A DNA stretch of 64,000 nt from Cololabis saira (Eukaryota > Chordata > Actinopteri > Beloniformes > Belonidae), in NCBI RefSeq assembly GCF_033807715.1, contig NC_084599.1:25905625-25969624 (forward strand), in the 5' to 3' direction. Position 1 is the stretch's first letter. Each line of letters begins with the position of its first letter. This document shows positions 1 through 11,414 of this stretch, in pieces. The position numbers were made by a program, and so were the translations under genes. The notes below the pieces were generated by a model. That model was given only the letters and a program-made list of their open reading frames with translations, was not told the origin of the DNA and ran no database searches.

Positions 1-1875
1 GAACATGAGCCACAATTTCATTCTCATCAAGCTTTAAAAAAACTGAAAGCTGAGTTCAATTTAATTTTTGAATGAAATGGTTGTTTTTCAGCCAAATTGA
101 AAGAACAAATTTTCATCATAAAATCACCCGCCTTTCAGGGCAATACTTTAGATATTTGATTTCCCTGAGGCACGGTGAGAAAAAGAAACACTCTTTTATC
201 TCCCTCGACTGGACTTAGGAGCAGCATTATTGGAGTTTCTGCTTTCTATTCTAAGGTATGAGTGTAACTGCAGCATTTATAGCACTCAAGGCTCACGACC
301 ACCTGAATCTCTTTAGTATGAGAAAACACAGACTGCTGAGGCCACTCGGACAGCGAGAAAACCAACAGACCCGTCTGCAGAATTTCAAGTGTTTGAGGAT
401 TCAGCCCTCGGTGCAGGTACGGTCACTTGTCAAGGCTGGTCACCAGCAAGACCTGAATCACATCAGCTGTTTATCGCAGCACAGATGGTGATGTTTAGTT
501 TATTACATTTAAGTTTGTTAAGTTTACAGAAAAGATCATGTTTGGACTTAAGATCACAGATGGTTGAATTTCTGCATTGACATGGTTTCAGTTAGAGTAA
601 TGATCGGTCGTAAAGACTGCTGCTGTTATGGATGGAAAGAGCTGGAGGGGATTAGGAAATCAGGAAGTCCTTGCAGTGCCGGGCTCTATACATCTGTTTG
701 TTTTTACAGTCACCGTACCTGATGAGAACACAGACATGGCAAAAACAATGTGTGGAAAAAATGCTGCAGCATCTTAAGAAACACAGGATAAGGGACGAAT
801 CTGTTTAAGACAACTTTGGGATTGTATTTTTCCATCTTTCTTTTTTTCTATGAACAATTCTTGTTTGTTTCTCTTTTATGCAAAACCAGATACATATTTT
901 GTAGATGAGATGCCTCTTTTCTATTAATGACTGGCTGGTGCATTAGATAATTAAGCTGTCAGAGCAGGGACAATGATCAATTCGATTTTATTGTCAGTTA
1001 TTAAAGTCAGTGGAAAAAAGTTTTAAAAAGCTAAAGAAACCGGAGGGGAAAACTGTTCCCATCGCTTGTTTTTGGAGACGGCCCCTCTGTTAAATGGCCC
1101 CACTGGAGATTTTTGTGATTTCATTGTATGAAAAACAAATCTAGTCAAAAATGAAGCAAATATGTTTGTGCCCTACATTCAGCTTAAATTATGGCCTTTT
1201 TTCTTTTTTCTCTTTTCTCTTTTTTTTTTACAAGTTGACACCATTTCCTGAGGTCCGGGTCAGAGTGGCTGACTGAGGTATGGAGTCTTGTTCAGGACGA
1301 CTCCCCACGTCTCTCCAAGCTGAAAAGCCCATGGAGCGCAGCACACCATACCCCTGCTCATGGCTTCATGCTCTTTTGTAGAGCATCTGTCTCCTTTGAG
1401 ATCGATGGTAGAGCTGTACGGTACCATTTATACAAAAATAGACATGAATTGCACTCAATAACTGTCAGAGCAGGTTATAGCACTTGAGAGAACACACAGT
1501 TATTAGTCTGATAGACAGCTCACACGAACACACTAACAAAAGCCCTAACTACAAAAACAAAACTATTTTTCTCTGAGGTCATTCGTGCAATAATCTGCAG
1601 ACTCCGTGAGCTGCTTGAATTAATGAACCCTGAATTTCAACTAACATTCTTACAGGCTGACTTTGCGTACAGCTGCTTCGTTAAATTTTTAAACACTTAC
1701 ATTTTCTGTGTCGACTCTTGGGCTGCACGACGTTGGCTGTAATCCCGCAGTTTAGTCTTTAGTCGGGACTTTATTTGGCCTGTGCTGGTGAAACAGGCTG
1801 AGCTAAATCGGCACACAAAATGGCTTTGGTTTAAAACAAATGTTTGCCAATGTAAAGATAGATACCCCAGTGCCT
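1..1875. other. Non-coding stretch, no gene recognised
   Basis: Only short open frames without recognisable protein similarity occur here. A pyrimidine-rich tract lies near 1197-1230. No transposon ends, RNA gene or splice-bounded exon were recognised. Confidence 0.6.
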
Positions 1876-2060
1876 ATGTGGCAGGCACATGTGGATCCGA
1901 TCGGGGTTATTTTTGGCACCTTTAGCTCAGTTTTAACAGTACCGAGTGTTGTGTGACTTTACGGTCATGAGCCGGGCCTATCTTAGGTTATGACGTGTTG
2001 CATGGCCCAGATGTGGCCCAGATGCCAGGCTTTCGGTTATGACAAACCACGTCAAAGTCT
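1876..2060. repeat. Possible dispersed GGCCCAGATGTGG-type repeat
   Basis: The stretch has the tandem phrase GGCCCAGATGTGGCCCAGAT near 2005 together with 'gccaggct' and 'gtggcaggcac' phrases. These resemble a diverged repeat with GGCCCAGATGTGG phrases that I recall from fish genomes. The class is unknown and the ends are not defined. The assignment is from memory of the motif only. Confidence 0.35.
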
Positions 2061-2433
2061 TTGTGTCCTAACGGAAACTGTGATTTCTGCCATGTCTGTT
2101 GAATGTGAAGGCGAGTTCATGCAGCCACACTCAGCCTGACTCAATTTCCTCAGTCAAGGCTAAATATTGCCCAAAGAAAATCTGCAGATGTGGGTCACGT
2201 CTCGGGGAAACACATGCAAAGCTCTCTTTATAGGTTCCTGCTCTACAGTGATGTCTGAGAACTTTTATTTTATGTCAGAAAAAAGATCAGAGGAGAGTAT
2301 TTTCTTCATCAAGTGTACGGAAACACAACAGGAAAAAACTCTGCTATTTTGGTCTATTTTCAGAGTAGTTACCTCCACCACAGAGGTTTTGTGGGTGGTT
2401 AGGTTTTCTCTGAAGGTTGTTGGGGGCTGAGCA

Positions 2434-2470
2434 TTTTTTTTTTTTTTTTTTATGAATGAATGAATGAATT
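2434..2470. repeat. Poly-T plus (TGAA)n simple repeat
   Basis: About 18 T residues run directly into roughly four TGAA units. It is a simple repeat and could be the degraded tail of a retroelement on either strand. Confidence 0.8.
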
Positions 2471-2789
2471 GTTATATTTTAACCAGTAATTTGATATATC
2501 CCAACTTAAAAGGGATCGGCTATTGAATTTGAGCTGACTCTGGAAGTATCCTGCCAAAAAAGATTATATGGCTGCAACAGTTTTTTTATTTGTCTGGCCT
2601 CAAAATTACTAAAAGAAAAAAGGAAATGAATGCTAGAAGCTAATCCCTCATGATCTCCTTCAAGACATAATTACAATATCCATCCTACATGCTGTCCAGA
2701 ATCATCTTTACATAAATGTAATACAGGTAACATGTCTTGTTATATACTGGAGAACTGTTTAGGTTGTATCTGTGTATTTCACCCCAAGT

Positions 2790-2865
2790 GAGATGAAATA
2801 GGCTCCAGCTAACCCCGTTGATCCTGAATTTGACTAAGTGGCTATAGGAAATGGATGGATGGATG
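2790..2865 (+). mobile_element. LINE 3' tail ending in (GGAT)n
   Basis: The sequence runs 'ggctccagctaacc', a diverged 'gataagcggttatagaaa'-like segment, and a (ATGG)n end at 2850-2865. This is the familiar 3' terminus of an abundant fish non-LTR retrotransposon. The same terminus appears in reverse orientation at 53386. Only about 75 bp remain, as expected from 5' truncation. The exact clade (RTE or another) is not decided here. Confidence 0.6.
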
Positions 2866-5800
2866 TCTAGTTATGTAGTGGTTTGTTTCTTTTTGTGGAT
2901 ATTCCAGTTGAGGAGCGTGGGAATCACAACCGCAAGCTCACATCCAGAGGGAACCAGTGTATGGATCTCAGTGCCTTTAATGAGAATTTGATGGTTTTAC
3001 AATCTAATTAAACAGGCAAAGATGTGGAAGGAACTAAATAGCAGAACAAATGTGGATTCCATCATCCGTTCATTAAAAATGCCAACGTTCAACACTAGAT
3101 GGCGCGATCACCCCACTCATCTCGCATCCCGTGCAGTTTCCCCCTCCTGAATTATTCTCCCAATCACGTACAGTATTGGCTTTTAAAACATTGGCAGTTT
3201 ATTCTGTCAGCCCTAAGAAATGTGGGTGTACTTCACATCTTGGTTTGTATTTTCAGAAAATCAGCAGGTTTAGCTGCTGGAATGAGAGTGTTTTGTCAAA
3301 AGTTGTGTAGAAGTGCACATCATTTTGTGTTACAGCATTGTAGTGCAATGACGAAAAGGCTCGAACAACTGCCAGACGATGAAGAATAAATGAGGAAACT
3401 GTTTATGGAACCAGATCTGATTACAAGTTTAACTCCACCACCATTTATAAACCCGGTGATAAAACCTGGAGAAAGCTACAGCTGCGCGAGTGTTTTTTTT
3501 TTCTTTTTAAACTTTATTTTGCTGAATCACACCTCCAAGTGCTGCTGTGCTGCAAACACCTCCGCCAGAGACTGCTTTCACACACATACAACGCTTGTCC
3601 TGTACCTACAACCTCCCACCTCAAAGGCACCATCTGCCCTCTGCCCCCGCTGCAGCAGCTCGCAATATGTACCTCCACTCATGCAGAAAAAGTCACAGTG
3701 TGTGTCTGTAAATGTCTGCCTGGGTTCACGTTTGTTTTCCGTCTGTTTCGCTGTAGTTCACCAGCATCTGAGCACAGCAAGCCCAGGGAGGCATCTATCT
3801 GAACCTGCTGTGCTGTATGCTTTGCAAGCTGCAGTTGTTTCACTGTCTGTTCTGCCTTTTTCTCTTTTTCTCCGCAGTCCTTTTAATCCATGCTCTTCAT
3901 ATCACGACTGCAACAGAAATGACGGCACTCAAAGGACGTAATACATGAATCCCACTTATCAATGCCACTAATCCTCTTGGCATTTCAGAACAGAGCTCCA
4001 GGTCTACCCTGCATCTTACTTTAAAATTACAGGGAAACATTTGAATTCATAGGTCCTACCAATCCAGAGGCTGCCCAATGTCAGAAATCACTCCTTTAAA
4101 ATAAACAGTTAGACTTCTTGAAGAAAAACACAAGACAGAAATACAATTAAACTTCAAACGTAATAACAATTAAATGAAAAGTTGATATTCCATAAATCCA
4201 AATTATAATCTGATATATTGTCTTTGTGTTGTGGCAAACCCTTCCAGTTATTCATGGGTAGATTTATGCACTATACACCCAGCACTTTGGAGTTTTGCAG
4301 AGGATATAATGCCTCCAAAGAATAACTAGAGAAAGCTGCAGGAGGTAACGCTTCTACCTCCGTCTCTCCAGCACTGCTGTGGGTTTGTTTTGTGCACTTG
4401 CCAGACATAACTCCCCTCCAATGTTGAGCTCAGTGTTACTGATTTCCATTAAAATGCATTTCTGGGAGTCCTCAGGGTCAATTTGTCAGATGGTTTAGAA
4501 TTTTTTGTTTTTACCATGCAGATATTTCTGGACTGAAAACATTTCTCAGACTCCACCGTTTGACACAGAGAGTGCAGGCTATTGGAGTGCAGGAAAGCTA
4601 CCCATATGTGTAATAGTATGCTGGTACTATAAACTGGTCTTGGCTGTTGTAAATGGCGACATTTTGCTGCTCGACCGTTCACCGGGCACCTGCAGATTCA
4701 GGCTCCGATATAGCTGACAGAGACACCAGGCTCGCTGGTCCTTCGGCGGCTACTACTCAGCAGTCTTACTGATGTCCCTACGTCTATTTTTGCCACAGAA
4801 ACGTGCGTAAATTTGACTTGTAAATGGCCATAATGACGGACTTCAAATGAATATTTAATTCCAGTCAGTAATAATATGGACTTTGTCTTAAAATGACTAT
4901 TTCACAGCAAAACTATTCATTTGCTTTAGCTGTAATCATCTAAACTGTGTTCCATTGCAACCAGTCAAGATTTACTTTGACTTATGGATTGCATAATAGC
5001 TGGAAATAACCCCCGTTTAAAGGATGTTAATACAGGGAGCATTAAAGGTAACAAAATATTGTCCAGTCTTTATGGCTACACATTCCCTTGCAATAAAACA
5101 AAGTGTCTTCAAGCAGAATTTAATAGCCAAGAAAGAGCTGCAGTGCATGTGCAATATTTAATATGCTGGTGGAATAGAAAAATCTTTTCCAGTCAACTTT
5201 AACTACATTAAAAATAAAGCGGCTGAAGAGCAGACACAATGCTTCTGAAACATTTCCTGTAAAGGCTGAAAGCTTTTGCAACTGCACTGTAATACAGCTG
5301 GATCCAGATGATGCAAAGATACTGACTGGTTTCCTGAAACGTCAGTCTCTGCATTTGTATGTGAATTTATTATTTTTTTAAATGGACTCCCTCGACTGAC
5401 CACTAGGGGCCATCTCCAAGAGCATGTCAAACTCTATCATCCCCCAAATGTGCAATTTACAGCATAAATACACATAGTTACAGCCTTATCACAGCTAGAT
5501 TTAATACCTAAGACAAGTGAATGGGGGTCAGTTTACATCCTCCAGTATAACTGAATGAATGAGGCCTCAAATGTGTCCATCATTTGGTCGACAAAGCGCT
5601 GGCTGGTCGATGTTTCTGTTCAAGCTCAATCAGAGCATTGGCTGAACTTCCTGTAGCTCCAGCACTACTCGTTGCAACCAAAACAAAATTCAAAACATCA
5701 GAGATAACATCAGATTTGATTAGAACGAATGCCAGATAATGACAGTAACCTACAGTATATACTGCAATATGGGCTAGGACAAGCTAAAATAGCTAGCTTG

Positions 5801-8800
5801 TGGTGACTGAGAGCCCATTTATGGGCTCATTTGCTCATATTTGAATTTAAAGGCATTGGGCAGAGTCATCTTTTGCAGATATGGCGCTGCACAAGGGTCT
5901 GAAACGAAAGCATCAAACCATACTCTTCAGAAAAATTCCCGGGTGACATTTTTTTACTGCTGTTTCATGAAATCCACCTTGTTTTACATAATTCAGCTGA
6001 CAGACGACGACGCATGAAACGAGTGAAACGTGTCTCCCCTCTCCATCTTGTTGGAAGGCCTAGAGTTTGGCTCCACGTCTGTGAGTGTACAATAATAAAA
6101 GAGATAGGAAAACAAGTCCCATACCTCTTGGCTTTGCCTTTAGTCGTATGTCTTCGTTTTATTGAAAACAACTCCAAGTCTCTGTTTTTCATATAGATTA
6201 ATCAGACACACCGGTCGTGGACGACTGGCCAAACCTTGGCTGCTGCCAAGCCGACCTGTAGGATTACATTACTTACAGATTCTTGTGTAATGCGTATTAG
6301 CTTTGTGGCTGGATGATCTATAGAGGCCACACTGGCGGCGTCGCTACAAATCTAAACGGTCTCTCTTCTGTTTCTCATCTGTTCTGTATCTCACAACTTA
6401 ACAAGATCCAGAAAACCTGATTTGCTGCAAAAATGTGCATCCAGTAACTTCATATTGCTTCAAGAATGCATTTCACAAACATTCATAGATTAGCTTTCCT
6501 TATATTATTATTTGAAGTAGAGAGTTTTATCAGTGATATGAAATATTATGGTATTATATGCTTTCTTGACGGTTACTGATCGTAACTACGGGACGACAAG
6601 TATTTTCTTTTTGTGCTCGACAAGTGTACTTGAAGGATACTTTTACCAATAAAATGTGAAAACTAAGCAGTGCACGGTAGCTTTGGTTGGTGAGCTTGTG
6701 TGGTAGTTCATTTCAGATGAATGCAGCTCACAGTTTCCTGTCATGAATTGTTCTATCAGACTGGCAAAAGCTCACCGACGGGTGAGCAAATGAAAGCAAC
6801 TGGCATGAATTCATTACAACTTTCACACATTATCACGTGTCGCTTTTCAGTATGCGTCTCAGACGTTAATTTGCTGTAACAAGCGTTAGAGCGGCCTATC
6901 TGCACCGAACAGGTGGGAAAGCACAGTGGCCCCTCAGAGCTCCAACATTAGGATGGTGCACACAGAGGGATGGCTAATCGATTAGAGACAGACTGGATTT
7001 GCTGAGCCGACTGAGTCTTGGGTTGAGGCGGAAAAGGGGGAAAAGAAAAAAAGAAAAAGGAAATCTGCGTGTTGGTGTGGGTCTGTTTGGAGGAAGAGGA
7101 GGATGCCGTCTCATTCTGCAGGGAAGCTGACTATCTAAATTACAGGAACTGTAGGTTTGACCAGGTTTGAGTTGTATAGCTTACAGGCGACATCCTCATT
7201 TCCAAAAAGAAAAGTCCAAAATATTCTTGACGGAAGTGGAACTAATGCAGAATGCAATGAGTTGCAAATTACTCTTTTACTGTCATTTATTCAAATTCAA
7301 CATGGCAGGAGTTGGGAGTGGAAGAAAGCCAAAGACTTCAGAAGTTGTCACACTAATATAATTAATAGTTAACAAATCTGGAACATAACTGGGTGTTAAA
7401 AAAAAAAAGAGGAAAAGGGCTTCATCGCTCTGGGAAAGAGTTTGTGAGCAAATGTTTGATAATGTTTCTCAAAGAAAGAGTTGGGAAATCTATGGTTATA
7501 ATTACTTGAAGACTCAGAAATTAAATAAATCTCTGTGCTGGGTGTAGTCCTGAAAGCAAAACACTGATCAGATGTGATGGTCGGTGCCGCAGCATGTGCA
7601 CGATTAAAAATCTTCAGCACAAAGCTATGCTTAGCTTTTCTGAAAACTACTTCTAATGAACACAAGTATCCTCAGGTTGGCGCTCTATGTAACTTTATCT
7701 CAATTATACAAATGTCATGGTTTCATGAGGTTGAACTGAACATCCCATTACAAGGTCCATTAACAGAGGCAAAGAGTGAGGAGAAACCCAGGATGTAAAT
7801 ATCAGAATGACTGAATTAATATGTCCTTACTTGGAAATATTAATGATCAGGACCTGGTGAGAAACCGTAATATTTGGATACGGTGCTAATGTGCACTTTC
7901 AGTTGTTTTAACAGTCATTTTTCATGAGATAATGATCCCAAAACAGAGTAGGAGCTTTTAATGCTCTTGAGCTGTGATCACAGCGGAGGCTGAGTGGAGA
8001 GGAATCTGTAATATCAGCGCACTGCCAGCTTTTCACTGACATCAGCTCAATCTTGAAGTTTGTCTTTACACTTTAACATTAATATTAACTTCTGTGGCCT
8101 CTGTTGCTTATTTTTCCCACAGGCAATATGGTAAAACAATAATTGTGATTTTTTTTTTCAAGAAAAAGTTTCACATATGCCCTTACTTCACAGTACTCAA
8201 TGTAAGTGAAAAGTTATTTTCTGAACTCTTTCTTGGGATTCGTAGTCTTGACTTGATGGTGTTGTGATCCACCTACGCAGAAAACATACAGCAAAACTCA
8301 GAATATCAATACACGCATTATTGTAACATTTGACATTTTCCTGACATTTTTTATACATTTTCAAACACCCCCACTGGCCCAGCAGCTACTTGGTGGAGTC
8401 ACAACTCTCCAGTCAGTTTTCTTACTATAGAGCCAACTCATACTGCAAGATCTGCCAGACAAGTTACTGTTCAAACTCACTGTGCAAACATGAAAATTAT
8501 TGATGACATTATTAATTGAGTTCAGCTTATCATTCACATTCTTTGAGGACTGTTTTTACTTGTAAGCTGCGAATGGCTCTTTGTATTTTATTTATTTAGC
8601 AAAGAAAAAAAGAAGGCTATTTAACTCTGTGAACCAAGCAGCTGAACAAGGACGTGTTAACACGACTAAGGGTGATTATTTTTCTTTGTACCACCTCATA
8701 TAAAGCATTAAATCTATTTCCCACATGATTGACTGATAGTTCAGCCAATCGCTAACTGCTATCACTTCCTCATCCATGAGTATCATACTACTGCGCTTAC

Positions 8801-8953
8801 TGTAGCAACCAGCCGTTGGTATTAACCCAGCGTTGGTCATTCTTGGAAACATGTTAAACAGTAGGCTATAACCTGCTGTAAACGTCTGATGACAACTCTG
8901 CTGATATTTCAGCTTCTGAAGCAACATGGCTGCGCCGGCCTTCAGGAGCAAGT

Positions 8954-8967
8954 GGGTCATGTGACCT
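8954..8967. promoter_or_regulatory. Palindromic GGGTCA-TG-TGACCT motif
   Basis: The two half-sites GGGTCA and TGACCT are inverted around TG. The core GTCATGTGAC matches the M-box/CLEAR-type E-box bound by MiT/TFE bHLH-zip factors. The same bases also form an inverted repeat of nuclear-receptor half-sites spaced by 2. Only the motif is visible. A chance occurrence in 64 kb is plausible and no nearby promoter was recognised. Confidence 0.25.
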
Positions 8968-10734
8968 AATGCTTCATCCATTGTTTTGTACAGTCTGTGA
9001 GTTAGTCAAATACCAACATGCACAATATGTATTGATATGTGCTGGCAGGGTTCAATAGTTCTCAGAAGAGTTCTCAGTTACACATTCGGCTCAGGCTCGG
9101 CATGCGCAAAGCACCACCTGATGTAGAAAGTATGGGAAGTTGGTAATTTGGTTTCAAATGAGGAAGTCCCCTGCATTTTGTGAATTTTTCAGACAATTTC
9201 AACTTTGTAATTTTTCAGTGTAGGTTTGCATGGTTTGGATAATTCGCCTGTCTTTTTCACACATTGATATCTGTATTTATTTTCATATTAATATCTGTAT
9301 TTTCACATTCTCTTTGGACTTGGAGGTCAACAATAATATATATAATAGAACTAATGACATACTCCAGATTATTAAATAGTTTTAGAGGCTCTTTTTTCCA
9401 GATGTTAACTAATGGTTAGCTGTTTTTCGATGCCTCTGGTCTGTACAACAAGTTGAGTTTATTCCTTTTTGGCTTTATCTTCATTTTCGCTGGCATTGGA
9501 GAAGCCTCTGCTTCATCTGACCTTTAAAAATAAAACATATTAGCATATTTACCTACAGGCTAAATAGTAGAGGAGGGTTCATATTTTTTGCAGTTGACCA
9601 AAGAGTCAACTTTCCACTTTGCTTTAGTGATGTAAAAATGTACTTATCAGGGCCAATGGGTGCGACTGACTGTGACATTAGAGATACGGGGTGTTGGCAG
9701 AGGTGCAAGAGACTTGAGAGCCTTCAGCAACACACAAAATCATGCCATTTTGTCAGTTAATATGTGTAAAATTGATAAGATTTGCCAAATACACGGTTTA
9801 TCATGTGTCCTCTTGTGATTGGACGGAAAACTGTCCAGAATTTGTTTCCACATTTACGATCTACTTCCGTACATTTGGTAAGATGAGGAGTGGCCTTTAA
9901 GGCCGTATGAAACAGAACGTTGCTAATGATAAATACATCCTGTAAGAGGCTGCGTACATTTCCCTCCGAGCTGTGCTAATTTTTGCACCGCCTAACTCCA
10001 AATCTGTGCAAAGCACCGCTGAAGCTGAGAGACTTGCTCAGCTCAAAGTGCCAGGAGCAGTGACCCTAAACACAACACGTCCAAACTGCAAAAGAAAGTG
10101 TGAGATTGCAGGAGAAACACATCTAGTGTAAAAAGGGCAAAACCAGAGCAGCAGTGATAGAAAAAAGGGATCGAGTGAAAGACAGATGTATCGCCCTGTT
10201 ACCTCCAGGATTTCAGGTCATGCACCGGCTTGTCTCAGATGGTTTGAGCAGACTACGTAGGAGGTGCGAGGGCTCTACATCTGGCTACATTTATTTTCTC
10301 ACTGAAATGATGTGACAGAAATGTAAAAGCACAACTTTACTGCCATCTCGAAATATTTGTGCGTCCTGGGATGGAGAAATTTCACAATAATTTGCTGTGT
10401 TTCTATTATTTTTTCGCAATTAGATAACAAATGCAGAATTATTTGATCAAATTTGAATGTGCTCACTGTTGAGAGTGAAGTATTCAAAATCTTTACATAA
10501 AGAGAAAGAAATCGATCTGCCCATGCAGCACAGGTGCCACCTCTGACCAATCACCCTGACGTGGCCACAAATTTAAAGCAGCATGCAGTTTTATTGATTT
10601 ACTGCTTCAGTGCAGCCTCCTATTGATTGGTTGAAGAAAAAAAATTTAATTTTTCACTATAAAAATGAATGAGATATAGTTATTAATGGCACAGTTTCAG
10701 TATTTCATCAAGAAATGAATAATTAGCACAGCTG

Positions 10735-10750
10735 CTTTGATATGTCAAAG
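10735..10750. promoter_or_regulatory. Perfect dyad CTTTGA-TATG-TCAAAG
   Basis: Two TCF/LEF-like cores (CTTTGA and its complement) face each other around TATG. The dyad lies in a non-repetitive stretch (about 10700-10800) that also has AATTAGC and GTAATTG homeobox-like words. This would fit an enhancer element, but the evidence is motif-level only. Confidence 0.25.
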
Positions 10751-11126
10751 GCAGCTTTGCAAGAGTCATCGTTCATGGACAAAGCCGTAATTGCTTCGTT
10801 GTGCTGAAAAGGTGCTTTGCACCACCTCCAGATTCGCCTGCCTTGTTCAGTTGTTGAACTAACAGTGCAAATTTGACACTGTTTGCTGCTCTGTGGCCCA
10901 ACAATATAGCAATTGTATGCGGAGGGCGGAAAAAAATAAATAAAAAAAAGATTTTGGTGGCGTTTGTGTCTTTGATTCAGTTCAGAGACTCAACTCAAGC
11001 TTTTGTTACATCCTGTGTAGCAACAGCTGCCTTGCTCCCCCGCTAAACACAAGCTCTACTTTTCATCCACCTCCAGCCGCGTTTTTATTAAACAAATTGC
11101 AGAGCACCTGGTTTATGTCAAGAGGT

Positions 11127-11130
<4 letters not shown>

Positions 11131-11170
<40 letters not shown>
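11131..11170. repeat. (TG)20 microsatellite
   Basis: Twenty uninterrupted TG units. It forms the left edge of a repeat whose other edge is another TG tract ending at 11414. Confidence 0.97.
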
Positions 11171-11172
<2 letters not shown>

Positions 11173-11414
11173 TGTTGTTGTTACCTATTTAGGACCTATT
11201 CTGATGTAATCACTGGCTTTGTGCTAAAGCCCCATCCAAGGAAGCTAAAGTGTGATCGAAGTGGACGTTAAGGTTAGACATAAAGTCGTAATGGCTCAAG
11301 TTAGTGTGAGGTGGAGAGTTTAGACAGTGAATAGGAATTATGCCAATGCCCTAGTAAGGATGGATAGGAAAGTTTTTGTGTATATGTGTGTCTGTGTGTG
11401 TGTGTGTGTGTGTG
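11171..11414 (+). repeat. TG-bounded dispersed repeat core
   Basis: Between the (TG)20 tract and a second TG-rich tract (about 11379-11414) lies a core with 'tttaggacc', 'cgttaaggttagacataaagtcgtaatggc' in separated phrases, and 'aattatgccaatg'. It resembles a fish dispersed repeat with 'aggacc...aaggttag...atgtcaatg...gatag' followed by (TG)n. Further TG tracts at about 11649-11665 and 11772-11792 suggest a local cluster. The element class is unknown. Confidence 0.5.

Larger units (their letters stand above)
2866..11130. other. Repeat-poor non-coding stretch, no gene recognised
   Basis: Over 8 kb contain only short open frames with no recognisable domains. The longest, on the minus strand at 8676-8981 (101 codons) and on the plus strand at 3390-3941 (183 codons), look like chance frames. 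The second crosses a poly-T tract. There is a purine-rich run at 7027-7062. Two dyad motifs are annotated separately. No mobile element ends were recognised. Confidence 0.6.

Noticed and set aside
3390..3941. 183-codon plus-strand open frame, one of the two longest in the window
   Set aside because: It crosses a poly-T tract, has low-complexity Phe/Cys/Ser-rich composition, no recognisable domain and no splice or promoter context.
8676..8981. 101-codon minus-strand open frame
   Set aside because: No recognisable domain or conserved motif. Frames of this length are expected by chance in 64 kb.
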